A stretch of DNA of 64,000 nucleotides from Phyllobacterium lublinensis (GCF_020164435.1 NZ_JAIUDQ010000012.1:86995-150994), one strand, 5' to 3'; shown: positions 20,701 through 30,696, counted from the stretch's first letter. Numbers and translations: made by a program. The notes: a model not told the origin generated them from the letters alone.

Positions 20701-23700
20701 GTGAACACGTCGCAAAGCAAGGCTGACTTTACCGCGCTTTTCATCCGCCGCCCGGTCATGGCGCTGGTGCTGAATGCACTGATCGTCGTTGCCGGGCTTG
20801 CCGCCTATTACGGTGTCGACGTGCGGGAATTGCCCGATGTCGACCGCCCGGTGGTGACAGTTTCGACAGATTTCGAATCAGCTGCGGCGGAAACCGTCGA
20901 TCGCGAGCTCACATCAGCCATTGAAGGTGCTGTGTCGCGTGTCTCCGGTGTCAAATCCATTTCATCCAGTTCCTCGTTTGGCAACAGCCGTGTGACGGTT
21001 GAGTTCAACGATGACGTGGACCTCAATGTTGCCGCAGCCGACATGCGTGATGCGATCAGCCGTATCTCCAACACGTTGCCGGACGACGCTGATCCACCCC
21101 GCATCGTCAAGGCCGATGCGAATTCAGACGCGGTCATGCGGCTTGCCGTTACCTCCGACACAATGGCTGTTGAAGACATGTCGGTGCTTGTCGAGGACCA
21201 GATCGAAGATGTGCTCGCGTCCGTCCCTGGCGTTGCCGACGTCCAGATCAACGGCGATCGCAACAAGATTTTCCGTATCGACATCAATCAGGGCAAGGTT
21301 GCGGGCCTTGGCATGAACATTGCCGACATCCGCAATGCGCTGAACACGATGGCCTTCGATACACCAGCGGGGCAGCTCAACAGCAACGATCAGAGCATCG
21401 TCGTGCGGGCGCAGGCGCCGGTGACGACACCCGAGGAATTCGAAAACATCATCATCAAGGGTCAGACCAAGATCCGAGACGTGGCGACAGTCACGATGGG
21501 TCCCGACATCGGGACATCAACGCTGCGCGCTAACGGCAAGACCGGCATCGGGCTTGGCATTATCCGTCAGGCGCAATCGAATACGCTGGATATTTCCAAG
21601 GGCGTTCGCGAAGCCGTTGCGCAGTTGCAGAAGACCTTGCCCGAAGGTGTCGATATCCGCGTGACCAGCGACGACGCCGACTTCATCAACGGCGCGGTCC
21701 ACGAGGTCGAGATCGCACTCGGCGTCTCGGTGGTCATCATCATCGCGATCATCTATCTGTTCCTGTGGGACATTCGCGCGACCCTCATTCCGGCCGTCAG
21801 CATGCCCGTCGCCCTGATCGGTACCATCTCCGCCATCTATCTGGCGGGATTCTCGATCAACATCCTGACGCTGCTGGCGCTCGTCCTCGCAACCGGCCTC
21901 GTCGTCGACGATGCGATCGTGGTGCTTGAAAATATCGTGCGCCGACGCAATCAGGGCATGGGTCCGCGTGCTGCCGCCGTCCTCGGCACACAGGAAGTGT
22001 TTTTCGCTGTTGTCGCAACCACCGTGACGCTCGCAGCCGTCTTCGTCCCGCTTTCCTTCCTTCCCGGCCAGACCGGCGGCCTTTTCCGTGAGTTTGGCTT
22101 CGTGCTAGCAATCTGCGTGCTGCTATCGGCTGTGGTCGCGCTGACTCTCTGTCCAATGCTCGCTTCGCGGCTGCTCAGTGTGAGTGAAGAGAAGCACGAG
22201 GATGTGACCCACGCGCCGGGGCTTGTAGGCCGCATCGGCGGATGGTTCGGCGGCCTGTATCGCCGCATGCTCCATGCGTGTCTTGCCGGGCCGTGGATTG
22301 TCGTTCTGGTGTCACTGCTCTTTGCAGGTGCTGCCTATGGCGGGTTTTCGCTGCTCAAGCAGGAGCTTACCCCGCCGGAGGATCGCGCATCTGCCTTCCT
22401 TCGCATCACGGCGCCGCAGGGTGTCAGCCTCGAATATCTCAACGATGAGATGCGCAAGATCGAAACGCTGATTCAGCCCTTGCGCGACTCTGGGGAAATA
22501 CAGAACACGTTTTCCATCGCCGGACAAAACGGCAATACCAACCGCGGCTTCATGGTGTTGAGCCTGGCAACGTGGAAGGAACGTGAGAGAAGCCAGCAGG
22601 AGATCGTGGCGGACCTCTCAAGGCGGGTGCGCAACATTCCCGGCATCCAGGTCTTTGCCGCACAACCCAACTCTCTGGGCATTCGAGGCGCCGGCAATGG
22701 CCTGCAATTTGCTGTCGTGGGTACGAGCTATGCCGAGCTTGGTACTGTGGCTTCGAAACTCGTTGCCGAGCTCGAAAAGGACAGCCGCTTTGATCGCCCG
22801 CGCCTGACCAATGAACCGACCCAGCCGCAATTGGCCGTATCGATCGATCGCGAGCGCGCCTCTGATCTGGGCATTGATATCACTGGTCTCGCCCAGGCTC
22901 TGCAGTCGGTGCTCGATGGTTACAAGATCGGTTCGGTCTATATCGAAGACCGCAGTTTCGACGTCAAACTCGTCTCGACGACCAATCCGATCAATGATCC
23001 CACCGATCTAGAAAATGTCTTCCTGCGCACTGGTGACGGGCGCTTTGTTCCCATGTCAACCATTACGCGATTGACGGAAGTCGCAGTGCCGCCGGCCTTG
23101 ACGCGCGAACAGCAGATGCGCTCCGTCGCCATCACATCCGGACTGAGCCCTGACTTCGCGCTCGGCGATGCCTATAGCGCGGTGCAGAAGATAGCCGCGC
23201 CGATGCTGCCGCCAGGATACCGCATAATCCCGCTTGCCGAAGCAGCGACGCTCGGCGAAAATTCCTCGAGCATGGCGATTACATTCGGATTTGCTCTTCT
23301 TATCATCCTGCTTGTCTTGGCGGCCCAGTTCGAAAGTTTCATCAGTGCCGTCATCGTCATGGCGACTGTCCCGCTCGGTCTCGCCTGTGCCGTCTATGCC
23401 ATGCTGCTGACGGGAACAAGCATGAACGTTTACAGCCAGATCGGCCTCGTGCTTCTCGTTGGCATCATGGCGAAGAATGGCATCCTGATTGTCGAATTTG
23501 CCAACCATTTGCGCGATCAGGGCAGAAGCGTCCGCCAAGCGATCGAGGAAGCCTCGAACATCCGGCTTCGACCGGTGGTGATGACCATGCTCTGCGCCAT
23601 CCTGGGCGGCGTCCCGCTCGTGCTAGCCAGCGGTGCCGGTGCCGAGGCCCGCATTGCACTCGGCTGGGTCATCGTCGGCGGTCTCGGCATGGCGACGGCC

Positions 23701-23832
23701 TCGACCCTGTTCCTGACCCCGGTCGCCTATCTGCTGCTTGCAGGGTTCTCGAAACCCAAGGCGGAAGAAGAGGCGCGCCTCAATCGCGAACTGCTGGAGG
23801 TCATTTCGCAGCCACCCCTCGCTGCGGAATAA
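20701..23832 (+). CDS. RND-family multidrug efflux transporter
   Basis: An inner-membrane proton-driven efflux pump of the HAE1/AcrB type, 1043 residues. Features in order: first membrane helix, RELPDVDRPVVTVSTDFESAAAETVDRELT of the porter domain, SIDIRATLIP/FSINILTLLALVLATGLVVDDAIVVLEN (TM4 with the proton-relay Asp pair), a second porter half and SQIGLVLLVGIMAKNGILIVEFAN (TM10 with the conserved Lys). The start is GTG at 20701, 5 bp after the adaptor; the frame is open further upstream only inside the adaptor gene. The substrate is unknown. No dedicated regulator adjoins. Confidence 0.92.
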   Translation: MNTSQSKADFTALFIRRPVMALVLNALIVVAGLAAYYGVDVRELPDVDRPVVTVSTDFESAAAETVDRELTSAIEGAVSRVSGVKSISSSSSFGNSRVTVEFNDDVDLNVAAADMRDAISRISNTLPDDADPPRIVKADANSDAVMRLAVTSDTMAVEDMSVLVEDQIEDVLASVPGVADVQINGDRNKIFRIDINQGKVAGLGMNIADIRNALNTMAFDTPAGQLNSNDQSIVVRAQAPVTTPEEFENIIIKGQTKIRDVATVTMGPDIGTSTLRANGKTGIGLGIIRQAQSNTLDISKGVREAVAQLQKTLPEGVDIRVTSDDADFINGAVHEVEIALGVSVVIIIAIIYLFLWDIRATLIPAVSMPVALIGTISAIYLAGFSINILTLLALVLATGLVVDDAIVVLENIVRRRNQGMGPRAAAVLGTQEVFFAVVATTVTLAAVFVPLSFLPGQTGGLFREFGFVLAICVLLSAVVALTLCPMLASRLLSVSEEKHEDVTHAPGLVGRIGGWFGGLYRRMLHACLAGPWIVVLVSLLFAGAAYGGFSLLKQELTPPEDRASAFLRITAPQGVSLEYLNDEMRKIETLIQPLRDSGEIQNTFSIAGQNGNTNRGFMVLSLATWKERERSQQEIVADLSRRVRNIPGIQVFAAQPNSLGIRGAGNGLQFAVVGTSYAELGTVASKLVAELEKDSRFDRPRLTNEPTQPQLAVSIDRERASDLGIDITGLAQALQSVLDGYKIGSVYIEDRSFDVKLVSTTNPINDPTDLENVFLRTGDGRFVPMSTITRLTEVAVPPALTREQQMRSVAITSGLSPDFALGDAYSAVQKIAAPMLPPGYRIIPLAEAATLGENSSSMAITFGFALLIILLVLAAQFESFISAVIVMATVPLGLACAVYAMLLTGTSMNVYSQIGLVLLVGIMAKNGILIVEFANHLRDQGRSVRQAIEEASNIRLRPVVMTMLCAILGGVPLVLASGAGAEARIALGWVIVGGLGMATASTLFLTPVAYLLLAGFSKPKAEEEARLNRELLEVISQPPLAAE

Positions 23833-23913
23833 AGCCTCCAAAAACGGTTGCGCCTGTTCGCCCTTTCGCCCCGGACGATCCTGATTCCTTAGACGATTGT
23901 CGAATTGACGCGT

Positions 23914-23937
23914 CTGCGGCTGACCTGATAGCCGCAG
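23914..23937. other. Stem-loop downstream of RND operon
   Basis: CTGCGGCT (23914-23921) pairs perfectly with AGCCGCAG (23930-23937) around an 8-nt loop. It lies 80 bp after the RND stop codon. There is no T-run, so intrinsic termination is doubtful. The rest of the 23833-24073 gap shows nothing I can name. Confidence 0.4.
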
Positions 23938-24073
23938 TCTGAGGAGGTCTTGCAGCGAGGCGATCTTCCCCTGGGTTGCATTTCGCTCTTGGGCGAAGAT
24001 GTTTTTGCAGGCGATACCGCTCGCTGCTCGACGAAATTTTCATAAGCGATATTTGATTTATTGGGAGGAATTC

Positions 24074-26938
24074 ATGGCATTGTACAGGCTGCGTTTGGCG
24101 GCCGCCATGCTTGGCGGTTTGTTTCTTGCCGGTTGCAACGGATCATCTGAGGAAGCTGGCAGCAAGGACGGAGTTAACCCTGAGGTTGCCACGCAATGCA
24201 GCGGCGGTACCTTTTCTGATGGTCAATGCAAACCCGACACACGGGTGATCGCGGAGCCTGAGGTCGTGTGCAAGGATGGCACCGTTGTCGATGGCGCGTG
24301 CGTTCCTGACAAGCTCGAGATCAAGGAGACGGCGTGTGAGCAGGGCGAAATCGTTGACGGCGAGTGTGTCCCCAACCTTAAATCCAGCACGGGCCTGACA
24401 AGCCTGAGCAGCCGTGGCAGTCGCGGTTTGAGTTATTTCGTGGATACCGAGGCGGGCCTGCGCAAATATTATTTGAGATCAGACAAGCCAGGACGGTGGG
24501 ACGCGACGAAGACCAAAAGGCATGGTGGGGTGCGTGTCGTTACAGAAGATGCGAACCGGCCGGTAACGAGAACGAGCAGTCCGCTGTTCGACGGATTGTT
24601 TGCGCTAGCCATCCAGGAAGCCGGGGAGATGACGGTGACTGGCGTTAGCGATGACGCCTATAACCAGAAGCAACCGATCCCCTGTGGCGGCACGGTTGGT
24701 TGTTATAAAACAGGTGTTAAGTGGTCCTATGTGTGGACGCGCGATACCGCCTATGCGATCGATCTCGGCCTTGCCCAGATCAATCCGCAAGTCGCCAGGA
24801 ACGGCCTGTTGTTCAAGACATCGCAACGACGCGCCGGTTTTGGAACGCAAGGGCCTGAAGGAACGGAAATCATCCAGGATACTGGCAGCGGTGGCAGCTG
24901 GCCGGTCAGCACAGACCGCGTGTCCTGGGCGCGGGGTGCCTGGGAAGTGCTGAAATATCTCGACGGCGACGAGCGGACGCAATTCCTCAACGAGGCCTAT
25001 ACGGCAATCCGCAACACGATCGAGAAAGACCGCAGTGCGGTCTATGACTGGCGCGATGGCCTCTACAGGGGCGAATCCTCGTTTACCGACTGGCGGCAGC
25101 AAACCTATCCCGCTTACGCGGCTAGGGATCTGACGCATATCGCCATGTCCAAGGTGCTATCGACCAATGTCGGATTCTATAAAATCCTCGACGTCGCCGC
25201 CAAGATGGCCACGGAGTTGAAACGGGATGATGAAGCAAAGAAATATGAGGAGTGGGCGAGCACCCTGAAAGTTGCCATCAACAAGGAGCTATGGCTGGCC
25301 GATTACGGGCTCTACAGCATGATGAAGCCTACCAAGCACGATCCGCGGCCGGTGCGCCGCTTCGAATTGCTGGGAGAGACGCTGGCCATTCTGGATGGGG
25401 TTGCTGACAAGACGGCAACCACGCAGATTTTGGCCAACTACCCGCACGCCCCCGCGGGCGCGCCAGTCGTCTGGCCGCAAGTGCGCGATGTTCCTATCAT
25501 CTATGAGAATGCATCAGAAAGGCAATCCAGGCAGGTCTACCACAACCGGGCTATTTGGCCCTTTGTCTCCAGCTATCTTGTCAAGGCCGCCGCCAAGGGT
25601 GGCAATTCCGCCGTGGTGAACAAGAATTTCATGATGCTGATGACGGGCGCTGCGCTCAACCTGTCCAACATGGAGAATTTCGAGTTTGTCACCCTTTCGC
25701 CCAACGATCCCCACATCAATTCAGAGGCCCAGCTATGGTCTGTGGGCGGCTATATTGGGGTAGTGCTGGATACGATCTTCGGTCGCGACGTGGAGATGGA
25801 TGCCGGCATTCGGTTCCGTCCGTTTATCACCAAGAGGATACATGGCGACGTCTTTGGCGGAGAGCGCGAACTGACCTTGAGCAACCTCGACTATCGCGGA
25901 CGCAAGATCAATGTGAAGGTCAAGCTGCCGGCCAAAGGTCTTTCGAGTGACGGCGCTTACCAGGTCAGCACAGCATCGCTCAACGGAGCAACCATCGATC
26001 CGGAAGGGTTCACGCCCGCTGCGAGCCTCAAGGCAGACGAGCCGAATCTCTTCGAGATTGGCCTCATCGACAGGCAGAGCGATGCCGACAGGATTACCAC
26101 CGTGTCCGCCGACACGGACCTATATGGTCCGGACCTCGCGGAGGATATTCTTTTGGACAGGGTGGCTGGTGTTCCAACCCTGCAGTTTGGGCCGGAGGCT
26201 TTGGCGGGAGGCGCGGTCAACATCTACCGCGATGGCGAACTGGTATATTCCGGTACGCCCAACATTGCAGCCAGTGGCCGTCCTGTTGGCTGGATGCGCT
26301 GGCAGGATGAAGCGGGCCGAGACATAGTCGACCATATACCCTGCTACACGGTGGAGCGGCAATATGCCTCTGGATTGCGTAACGTATCGCAGCGCAGCGA
26401 GCCGCTCTGCGATACGGGCGCAGTCGGGGCCGGACAACCGGCACGCAGCCAATCGATTTTGCCAGCCAGCCAACAAGACATTTCCCTTGCGATCAATACC
26501 AGCGCCAACGCCCGCTTCGTCCTGGAGCATGGCGCTTACCATTGGGCCGATTGGGGTTTTCCCGGCGCGGAACTCACATTCACGTTCACACCACCGGCAA
26601 GCGGTACATACACCTTTCGGGTGGCTTACGGAAATGCGCATAATGCGATCGACACTGGAATAACGGCCACAGTGAAAGAGGTGGAAATCAGCGACAACGC
26701 CGGAAACGTCGTATCGCGCGAAGTCGCGGTGATGCCTCATCGGCAAAACTGGGGAGCCTGGGGCGAGTCGAACATTATGGAGGCCAAACTCGAGGCCAAA
26801 ACCTATAGCGTCAAGCTCAAGGACGTGTACAACATGTCCTACCTGGCATCGAATGCGCTTTATGGTGGCAACGGAGGTGTCAACCCTATCAACCGCGCAA
26901 ACATCAGGGGTCTGGCATTCTGGCGCAAATATGATTGA
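24074..26938 (+). CDS. Lipoprotein with Cys-rich repeats and six-hairpin glycosidase-like domain
   Basis: A 954-residue exported lipoprotein (LFLAGC, lipidated Cys21) of no recognised named family. Three short tandem repeats of the form C-x3-G/x-x3-DG-x-C follow (C42-C52, C66-C76, C88-C98). Residues about 170-570 look like an (alpha/alpha)6 barrel related to glycogen-debranching/MGH1-type hydrolases: WTRDTAYAID (221-230) gives the W-x-R-D motif, and SEAQLWSVGGYIG (E551) resembles the second catalytic acid region. A beta-sandwich (to about 690), a linker, and a jelly-roll-like C-terminal module (about 800-954, FTFTPPASGTYTFRVAYGN) may bind carbohydrate. The start follows GGGAGGA. It is a single gene with no partner; the substrate is unknown. 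Confidence 0.75.
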   Translation: MALYRLRLAAAMLGGLFLAGCNGSSEEAGSKDGVNPEVATQCSGGTFSDGQCKPDTRVIAEPEVVCKDGTVVDGACVPDKLEIKETACEQGEIVDGECVPNLKSSTGLTSLSSRGSRGLSYFVDTEAGLRKYYLRSDKPGRWDATKTKRHGGVRVVTEDANRPVTRTSSPLFDGLFALAIQEAGEMTVTGVSDDAYNQKQPIPCGGTVGCYKTGVKWSYVWTRDTAYAIDLGLAQINPQVARNGLLFKTSQRRAGFGTQGPEGTEIIQDTGSGGSWPVSTDRVSWARGAWEVLKYLDGDERTQFLNEAYTAIRNTIEKDRSAVYDWRDGLYRGESSFTDWRQQTYPAYAARDLTHIAMSKVLSTNVGFYKILDVAAKMATELKRDDEAKKYEEWASTLKVAINKELWLADYGLYSMMKPTKHDPRPVRRFELLGETLAILDGVADKTATTQILANYPHAPAGAPVVWPQVRDVPIIYENASERQSRQVYHNRAIWPFVSSYLVKAAAKGGNSAVVNKNFMMLMTGAALNLSNMENFEFVTLSPNDPHINSEAQLWSVGGYIGVVLDTIFGRDVEMDAGIRFRPFITKRIHGDVFGGERELTLSNLDYRGRKINVKVKLPAKGLSSDGAYQVSTASLNGATIDPEGFTPAASLKADEPNLFEIGLIDRQSDADRITTVSADTDLYGPDLAEDILLDRVAGVPTLQFGPEALAGGAVNIYRDGELVYSGTPNIAASGRPVGWMRWQDEAGRDIVDHIPCYTVERQYASGLRNVSQRSEPLCDTGAVGAGQPARSQSILPASQQDISLAINTSANARFVLEHGAYHWADWGFPGAELTFTFTPPASGTYTFRVAYGNAHNAIDTGITATVKEVEISDNAGNVVSREVAVMPHRQNWGAWGESNIMEAKLEAKTYSVKLKDVYNMSYLASNALYGGNGGVNPINRANIRGLAFWRKYD

Positions 26939-26945
26939 TAGGAGA

Positions 26946-26971
26946 GCGGAGAGGCACGGAAGCCTCTCCGC
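26946..26971 (+). terminator. Stem-loop after the lipoprotein gene
   Basis: GCGGAGAGG (26946-26954) and CCTCTCCGC (26963-26971) form a perfect 9-bp, GC-rich stem with an 8-nt loop, starting 8 bp after the stop codon. No T-run follows, so it may terminate weakly or act as a 3' mRNA stabiliser. Confidence 0.5.
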
Positions 26972-27001
26972 AACCGGGCGATACCAGCCGGAGGTTAATT
27001 A

Positions 27002-27027
27002 TTGACCGTTTGATAAAAAATTTGACC
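27002..27027 (+). promoter_or_regulatory. RutR-like half-site pair upstream of preT
   Basis: TTGACCGTTTGATAAA (27002-27017) agrees with the RutR box TTGACCAnnTGGTCAA at 11 of 14 fixed positions, and a second TTGACC occurs at 27022-27027, exactly 20 bp (two helical turns) after the first. They lie 113-138 bp upstream of the preT start. Weaker than the box at 30697. Confidence 0.45.
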
Positions 27028-27139
27028 TTTTGTGAAAACATGGCATTCTTTGCGTGAGAGGCGCCGGACGAACCGGCCCGTCATGAATGGCTGTGACCCA
27101 CGGGAACCGGGCGCGGCCAGAAAGAGGAGATGCGATTTC

Positions 27140-28597
27140 ATGGGATCGATCGATTCTGGCATTCGCGACGTCAGGGCTGGGCGTCTTGTTTCTGAAACCT
27201 ACGACGACGTCTTTTCCGATCTGCATCCGCCGCTCACCCGCCATGAGGCTTTCGTCGAATCGGACCGCTGCTATTTCTGTTACGATGCGCCATGCATGAA
27301 CGCGTGCCCGACCGGCATCGACATACCCTTGTTCATACGCGAGATTAACGCCGATAATCCGACCGGTTCGGCCAAGACGATCCTCTCCGAAAACATCATG
27401 GGCGGCATGTGCGCCCGCGTATGCCCGACGGAAACCCTGTGCGAGCAGGCCTGCGTGCGTGAAGCTGCCGAAGGCAAGCCGGTGAAGATTGGCCTGTTGC
27501 AGCGCTACGCCACCGATCACCTGATGGAGAACGGCCAGCACCCGTTCAAGCGGGCAGAGCCCACTGGCAAATCCATTGCCGTCGTCGGCGCAGGCCCTGC
27601 CGGCCTGTCTGCGGCGCACCGGCTTGCAATGCATGGCCATGAAGTGACGATTTTTGAAGCGCGGCCCAAGCCCGGAGGCCTCAACGAATATGGCATTGCC
27701 GCCTATAAGAGCGTGGATGATTTCGCGCAAAAAGAGATTGATTTCATCCTTGAGATCGGCGGTATCACCATCCAGAACGACAAGGCACTTGGCCGCGATA
27801 TCAGCCTCGATGCCCTCAGGGCCGGTTTCGATGCGGTCTTTCTGGGCATGGGCTTGCCAGGCGTCAACGGACTTGGACTGGAAGGCGAGGACGCCGCTGG
27901 CTGCATCGATGCCGTCGATTTCATTTCCGTCCTGCGCCAGAGCGAGGATCTCTCCCAGATTGCCGTGGGCCGGGACGTTGTCGTCATCGGCGGCGGGATG
28001 ACCGCCATCGACGCGGCGGTGCAGACCAAACTGCTGGGTGCCGAGAATGTCATCATTGCCTATCGCCGGGGTCCGGAGAACATGAACGCCAGTGCCTATG
28101 AGCAGGAACTTGCACTGAAGAACGGCGTGATCATCCGTCACTGGTTGCAGCCACGCGCCCTCACTCGCAATGAACATGGCGAGGTCTGCGGTATAACGCT
28201 GGACTATACGATGATGGCCGATGGCCGGCTCGTGACATCCGGTGAAAGCATCACGCTTGCCAGCGATCAGATATTCAAGGCGATAGGCCAGACACCGGCA
28301 GAAACGATCCTCAGCGAAGCGGGGATTGCGCTGTCGCGTGGTCGTATCAGCGTGGATGACGAAGGCCGAACCTCGATCCCGGGCATATGGGCGGGGGGTG
28401 ATTGCATCGCCGGTGGCGAAGACCTGACCGTTGCCGCCGTACAGGACGGGAAGATTGCGGCAGAGTCCATTCATCGTACGCTGATGCAGCAACCGGATAA
28501 GGTGAGCGGCTTTGCCGAAGCGGTCATGGCAGAGAGTTCGGAAAGCGGACCGACATCGGCACAGCAATCCAGTCACTCAAGCCCTATTGCCGGCTGA
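27140..28597 (+). CDS. preT: Dihydropyrimidine dehydrogenase subunit PreT
   Basis: The NAD(P)H- and FAD-binding subunit of the enzyme that reduces uracil and thymine to the dihydro forms. The N-terminal domain has two cluster motifs (C44, C47, C52, C56 and C91, C95, C101, C105) in the GltD/PreT style, then VVGAGPAGLSAAH (FAD), VVVIGGGMTAIDAA (NAD(P)) and GIWAGGDCIAGGEDLTVAAVQDGK. The start at 27140 (485 residues) follows GAGGAG; a longer open frame upstream lacks similarity. The preA gene begins 11 bp after the stop, so both subunits are made together. Confidence 0.93.
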   Translation: MGSIDSGIRDVRAGRLVSETYDDVFSDLHPPLTRHEAFVESDRCYFCYDAPCMNACPTGIDIPLFIREINADNPTGSAKTILSENIMGGMCARVCPTETLCEQACVREAAEGKPVKIGLLQRYATDHLMENGQHPFKRAEPTGKSIAVVGAGPAGLSAAHRLAMHGHEVTIFEARPKPGGLNEYGIAAYKSVDDFAQKEIDFILEIGGITIQNDKALGRDISLDALRAGFDAVFLGMGLPGVNGLGLEGEDAAGCIDAVDFISVLRQSEDLSQIAVGRDVVVIGGGMTAIDAAVQTKLLGAENVIIAYRRGPENMNASAYEQELALKNGVIIRHWLQPRALTRNEHGEVCGITLDYTMMADGRLVTSGESITLASDQIFKAIGQTPAETILSEAGIALSRGRISVDDEGRTSIPGIWAGGDCIAGGEDLTVAAVQDGKIAAESIHRTLMQQPDKVSGFAEAVMAESSESGPTSAQQSSHSSPIAG

Positions 28598-28608
28598 AGG
28601 AGATCAAC

Positions 28609-29919
28609 ATGGCTGATCTTTCAACGACTTTCCTTGGCATCAAATCCCCAAATCCATTCTGGCTGGCCTCCGCGCCGCCCACCGACAAGGCCTATAATGT
28701 CGAACGTGCCTTCGAGGCGGGGTGGGGTGGCGTTGTATGGAAAACGCTCGGCGAACAGGGACCGCCCGTGGTCAACGTCAATGGTCCCCGCTATGGCGCG
28801 ATCCATGGCGCAGACCGGCGCCTGCTGGGCTTCAACAATATCGAACTGATCACCGATCGCCCGCTTGAAGTAAACCTGCGGGAAATGACGGAAGTTAAGA
28901 AGAAATGGCCGGATCGCGCCCTGATCGCTTCGATCATGGTGCCATGCGATGAGGAGTCCTGGAAGGCCATTCTGCCGCTGGTGGAAGCCACCGGCGCCGA
29001 TGGCATAGAGCTGAATTTCGGCTGCCCGCATGGCATGTCGGAGCGCGGCATGGGTTCCGCTGTCGGCCAGGTCCCGGAATATATCGAAATGGTGGTGCGC
29101 TGGTGCAAGCAGTATACCCGCATGCCGGTCATCACCAAGTTGACGCCCAACATCACCGATATTCGCAAGCCTGCACGCGCGGCAAAAGCCGGCGGCACCG
29201 ATGCGGTATCACTGATCAACACCATCAGTTCCATTGTCTCGGTGGATCTCGACAATTTCGCCCCCGTACCATCCATTGACGGGCGTGGATCCCATGGCGG
29301 CTATTGCGGCCCCGCGGTCAAGCCGATCGCACTCAACATGGTGGCGGAGATTGCGCGCGACGGCGAAACACGTGGACTGCCCATCTCCGGTATTGGTGGC
29401 ATAACCACATGGCGCGACGCGGCAGAATATATCGCTCTGGGTTGCGGCAATGTGCAGGTTTGCACCGCTGCCATGACCTACGGCTTCAAGGTCGTGCAGG
29501 AGATGATATCCGGCCTCTCCGACTGGATGGATTCGCGCGGGTTCAGGACCATCGAGGATTTCCGTGGCCTTGCGGTGCCGAACGTAACGGATTGGCAGTA
29601 CCTCAACCTCAATTACATCACCAAAGCCAGGATCGATCAGGACCTCTGCATCAAGTGCGGGCGCTGCTACATTGCCTGCGAGGATACTTCGCATCAGGCC
29701 ATCACCAACATGGTCGATGGCGCACGGCACTTCGAGGTGATCGATGAGGAGTGCGTCGGCTGCAATCTATGCGTCAATGTCTGTCCGGTGGACAGTTGCA
29801 TCAGCATGGTGCCCATGACCTCCGGTGTCGATCCGCGCACGAAACAACCAATCCAGCCGGACTACGCCAACTGGACGACCCATCCCAACAATCCGATGGC
29901 GAAGGCTGCAGCGGAGTAG
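28609..29919 (+). CDS. preA: Dihydropyrimidine dehydrogenase subunit PreA
   Basis: The FMN-containing catalytic subunit, 436 residues. The dihydroorotate-dehydrogenase-like barrel has NPFWLASAPPTDKAYNVERAFEAGWGG and the catalytic loop region ELNFGCPHGMSERGMG, with the active-site Cys of that loop present. The C-terminus carries two [4Fe-4S] motifs, CIKCGRCYIAC and CVGCNLCVNVC, which pass electrons from PreT. With PreT it forms the first step of reductive uracil/thymine degradation. It is 13 bp from the stop of the convergent repressor. Confidence 0.94.
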   Translation: MADLSTTFLGIKSPNPFWLASAPPTDKAYNVERAFEAGWGGVVWKTLGEQGPPVVNVNGPRYGAIHGADRRLLGFNNIELITDRPLEVNLREMTEVKKKWPDRALIASIMVPCDEESWKAILPLVEATGADGIELNFGCPHGMSERGMGSAVGQVPEYIEMVVRWCKQYTRMPVITKLTPNITDIRKPARAAKAGGTDAVSLINTISSIVSVDLDNFAPVPSIDGRGSHGGYCGPAVKPIALNMVAEIARDGETRGLPISGIGGITTWRDAAEYIALGCGNVQVCTAAMTYGFKVVQEMISGLSDWMDSRGFRTIEDFRGLAVPNVTDWQYLNLNYITKARIDQDLCIKCGRCYIACEDTSHQAITNMVDGARHFEVIDEECVGCNLCVNVCPVDSCISMVPMTSGVDPRTKQPIQPDYANWTTHPNNPMAKAAAE

Positions 29920-29931
29920 GAGGTTTGACAA

Positions 29932-30588
29932 TCAGACGGCGCGCGGCCTGATGCCATTGAGAATGATGCTCAGGACAGCCTGCGCCGTCTGCTCCCGGAA
30001 GCCGGGTCGGCCGACCTGGCTTCCCATGATCGCCCGCACCTGAACATCGAAGTCGGCATAATGCTGCGTCGTCGCCCAGATCATGAAGATGAGATGGTAG
30101 GGGTCGACAGGCGCAAGCTTGCCCTCGCCGACCCAGCGGCGGATGACGCTGGCTTTCTCATCCACGAGTGGCTTGAGGTGCTTGGTCAGAAACTCGTTGA
30201 TCGCCGGGGCGCCGTGCAAAACTTCGTTGGCAAAGAGCCGCGACGCTTCGGGATGGCTTTCGGACATGTTGATCTTGAGCGTAATGTACTTGCGCAGCTG
30301 CTCGATGGGATCCCCCTCGGGGTCGATCTCGGCCAATGGGGCGAGCCATTCGGTCAGCGTTTCTTCAAGCAGCGTGACATAGATGTTCTGCTTGCGCGGG
30401 AAATAGTAGAGAAGGTTGGGTTTGGACATGCCGGCCTTCTCTGCGATCTGGTCGATCGTGGTGCCGCGAAAGCCATAATTTGAAAAGACATCGAGCGCCG
30501 CATCGAGAATTAGGCGGCGATTGATTTCCTGTATCCGGGTCGTTTTTTCCGGCGCCTCATTTGCCTTTTTCTTCACCGCCCTCGCCAT
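29932..30588 (-). CDS. TetR-family repressor, RutR-like
   Basis: A 218-residue regulator. The N-terminal helix-turn-helix (RLILDAALDVFSNYGFRGTTIDQIAEKAGMSKPNLLYYFPRKQNIY) and the C-terminal ligand domain (EASRLFANEVLHGAPAINEFL, then TQHYADFDVQVRAIMG) closely resemble RutR, which in E. coli senses uracil and thymine. It sits amid the pyrimidine-degradation genes, convergent with preA and divergent from the transaminase. A near-perfect RutR box lies about 110 bp upstream of its start. Repression of the flanking operons, relieved by pyrimidines, is the likely role. Confidence 0.85.
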   Translation of the reverse strand: MARAVKKKANEAPEKTTRIQEINRRLILDAALDVFSNYGFRGTTIDQIAEKAGMSKPNLLYYFPRKQNIYVTLLEETLTEWLAPLAEIDPEGDPIEQLRKYITLKINMSESHPEASRLFANEVLHGAPAINEFLTKHLKPLVDEKASVIRRWVGEGKLAPVDPYHLIFMIWATTQHYADFDVQVRAIMGSQVGRPGFREQTAQAVLSIILNGIRPRAV

Positions 30589-30696
30589 GCATCCGTCCCT
30601 CTTCCCCTGACCCGACAGGCCTTTCGCCGCATCCCGAACTGCCCGAAAACTCCATAAAGCGCTTGACCGCTTTCCTATGCTCTTCTAGCCTGCATT

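Noticed and set aside
26999..28576. A 525-codon open frame on the minus strand opposite preT
   Set aside because: preT has intact cluster and nucleotide-binding motifs on the plus strand; the reverse frame shows no motif and its length follows from high GC.
30656..30673. AAAGCG-CTTGAC-CGCTTT inverted repeat near the RutR-like box
   Set aside because: Only a 6-bp arm; close to a real operator but too short to call as a separate site.
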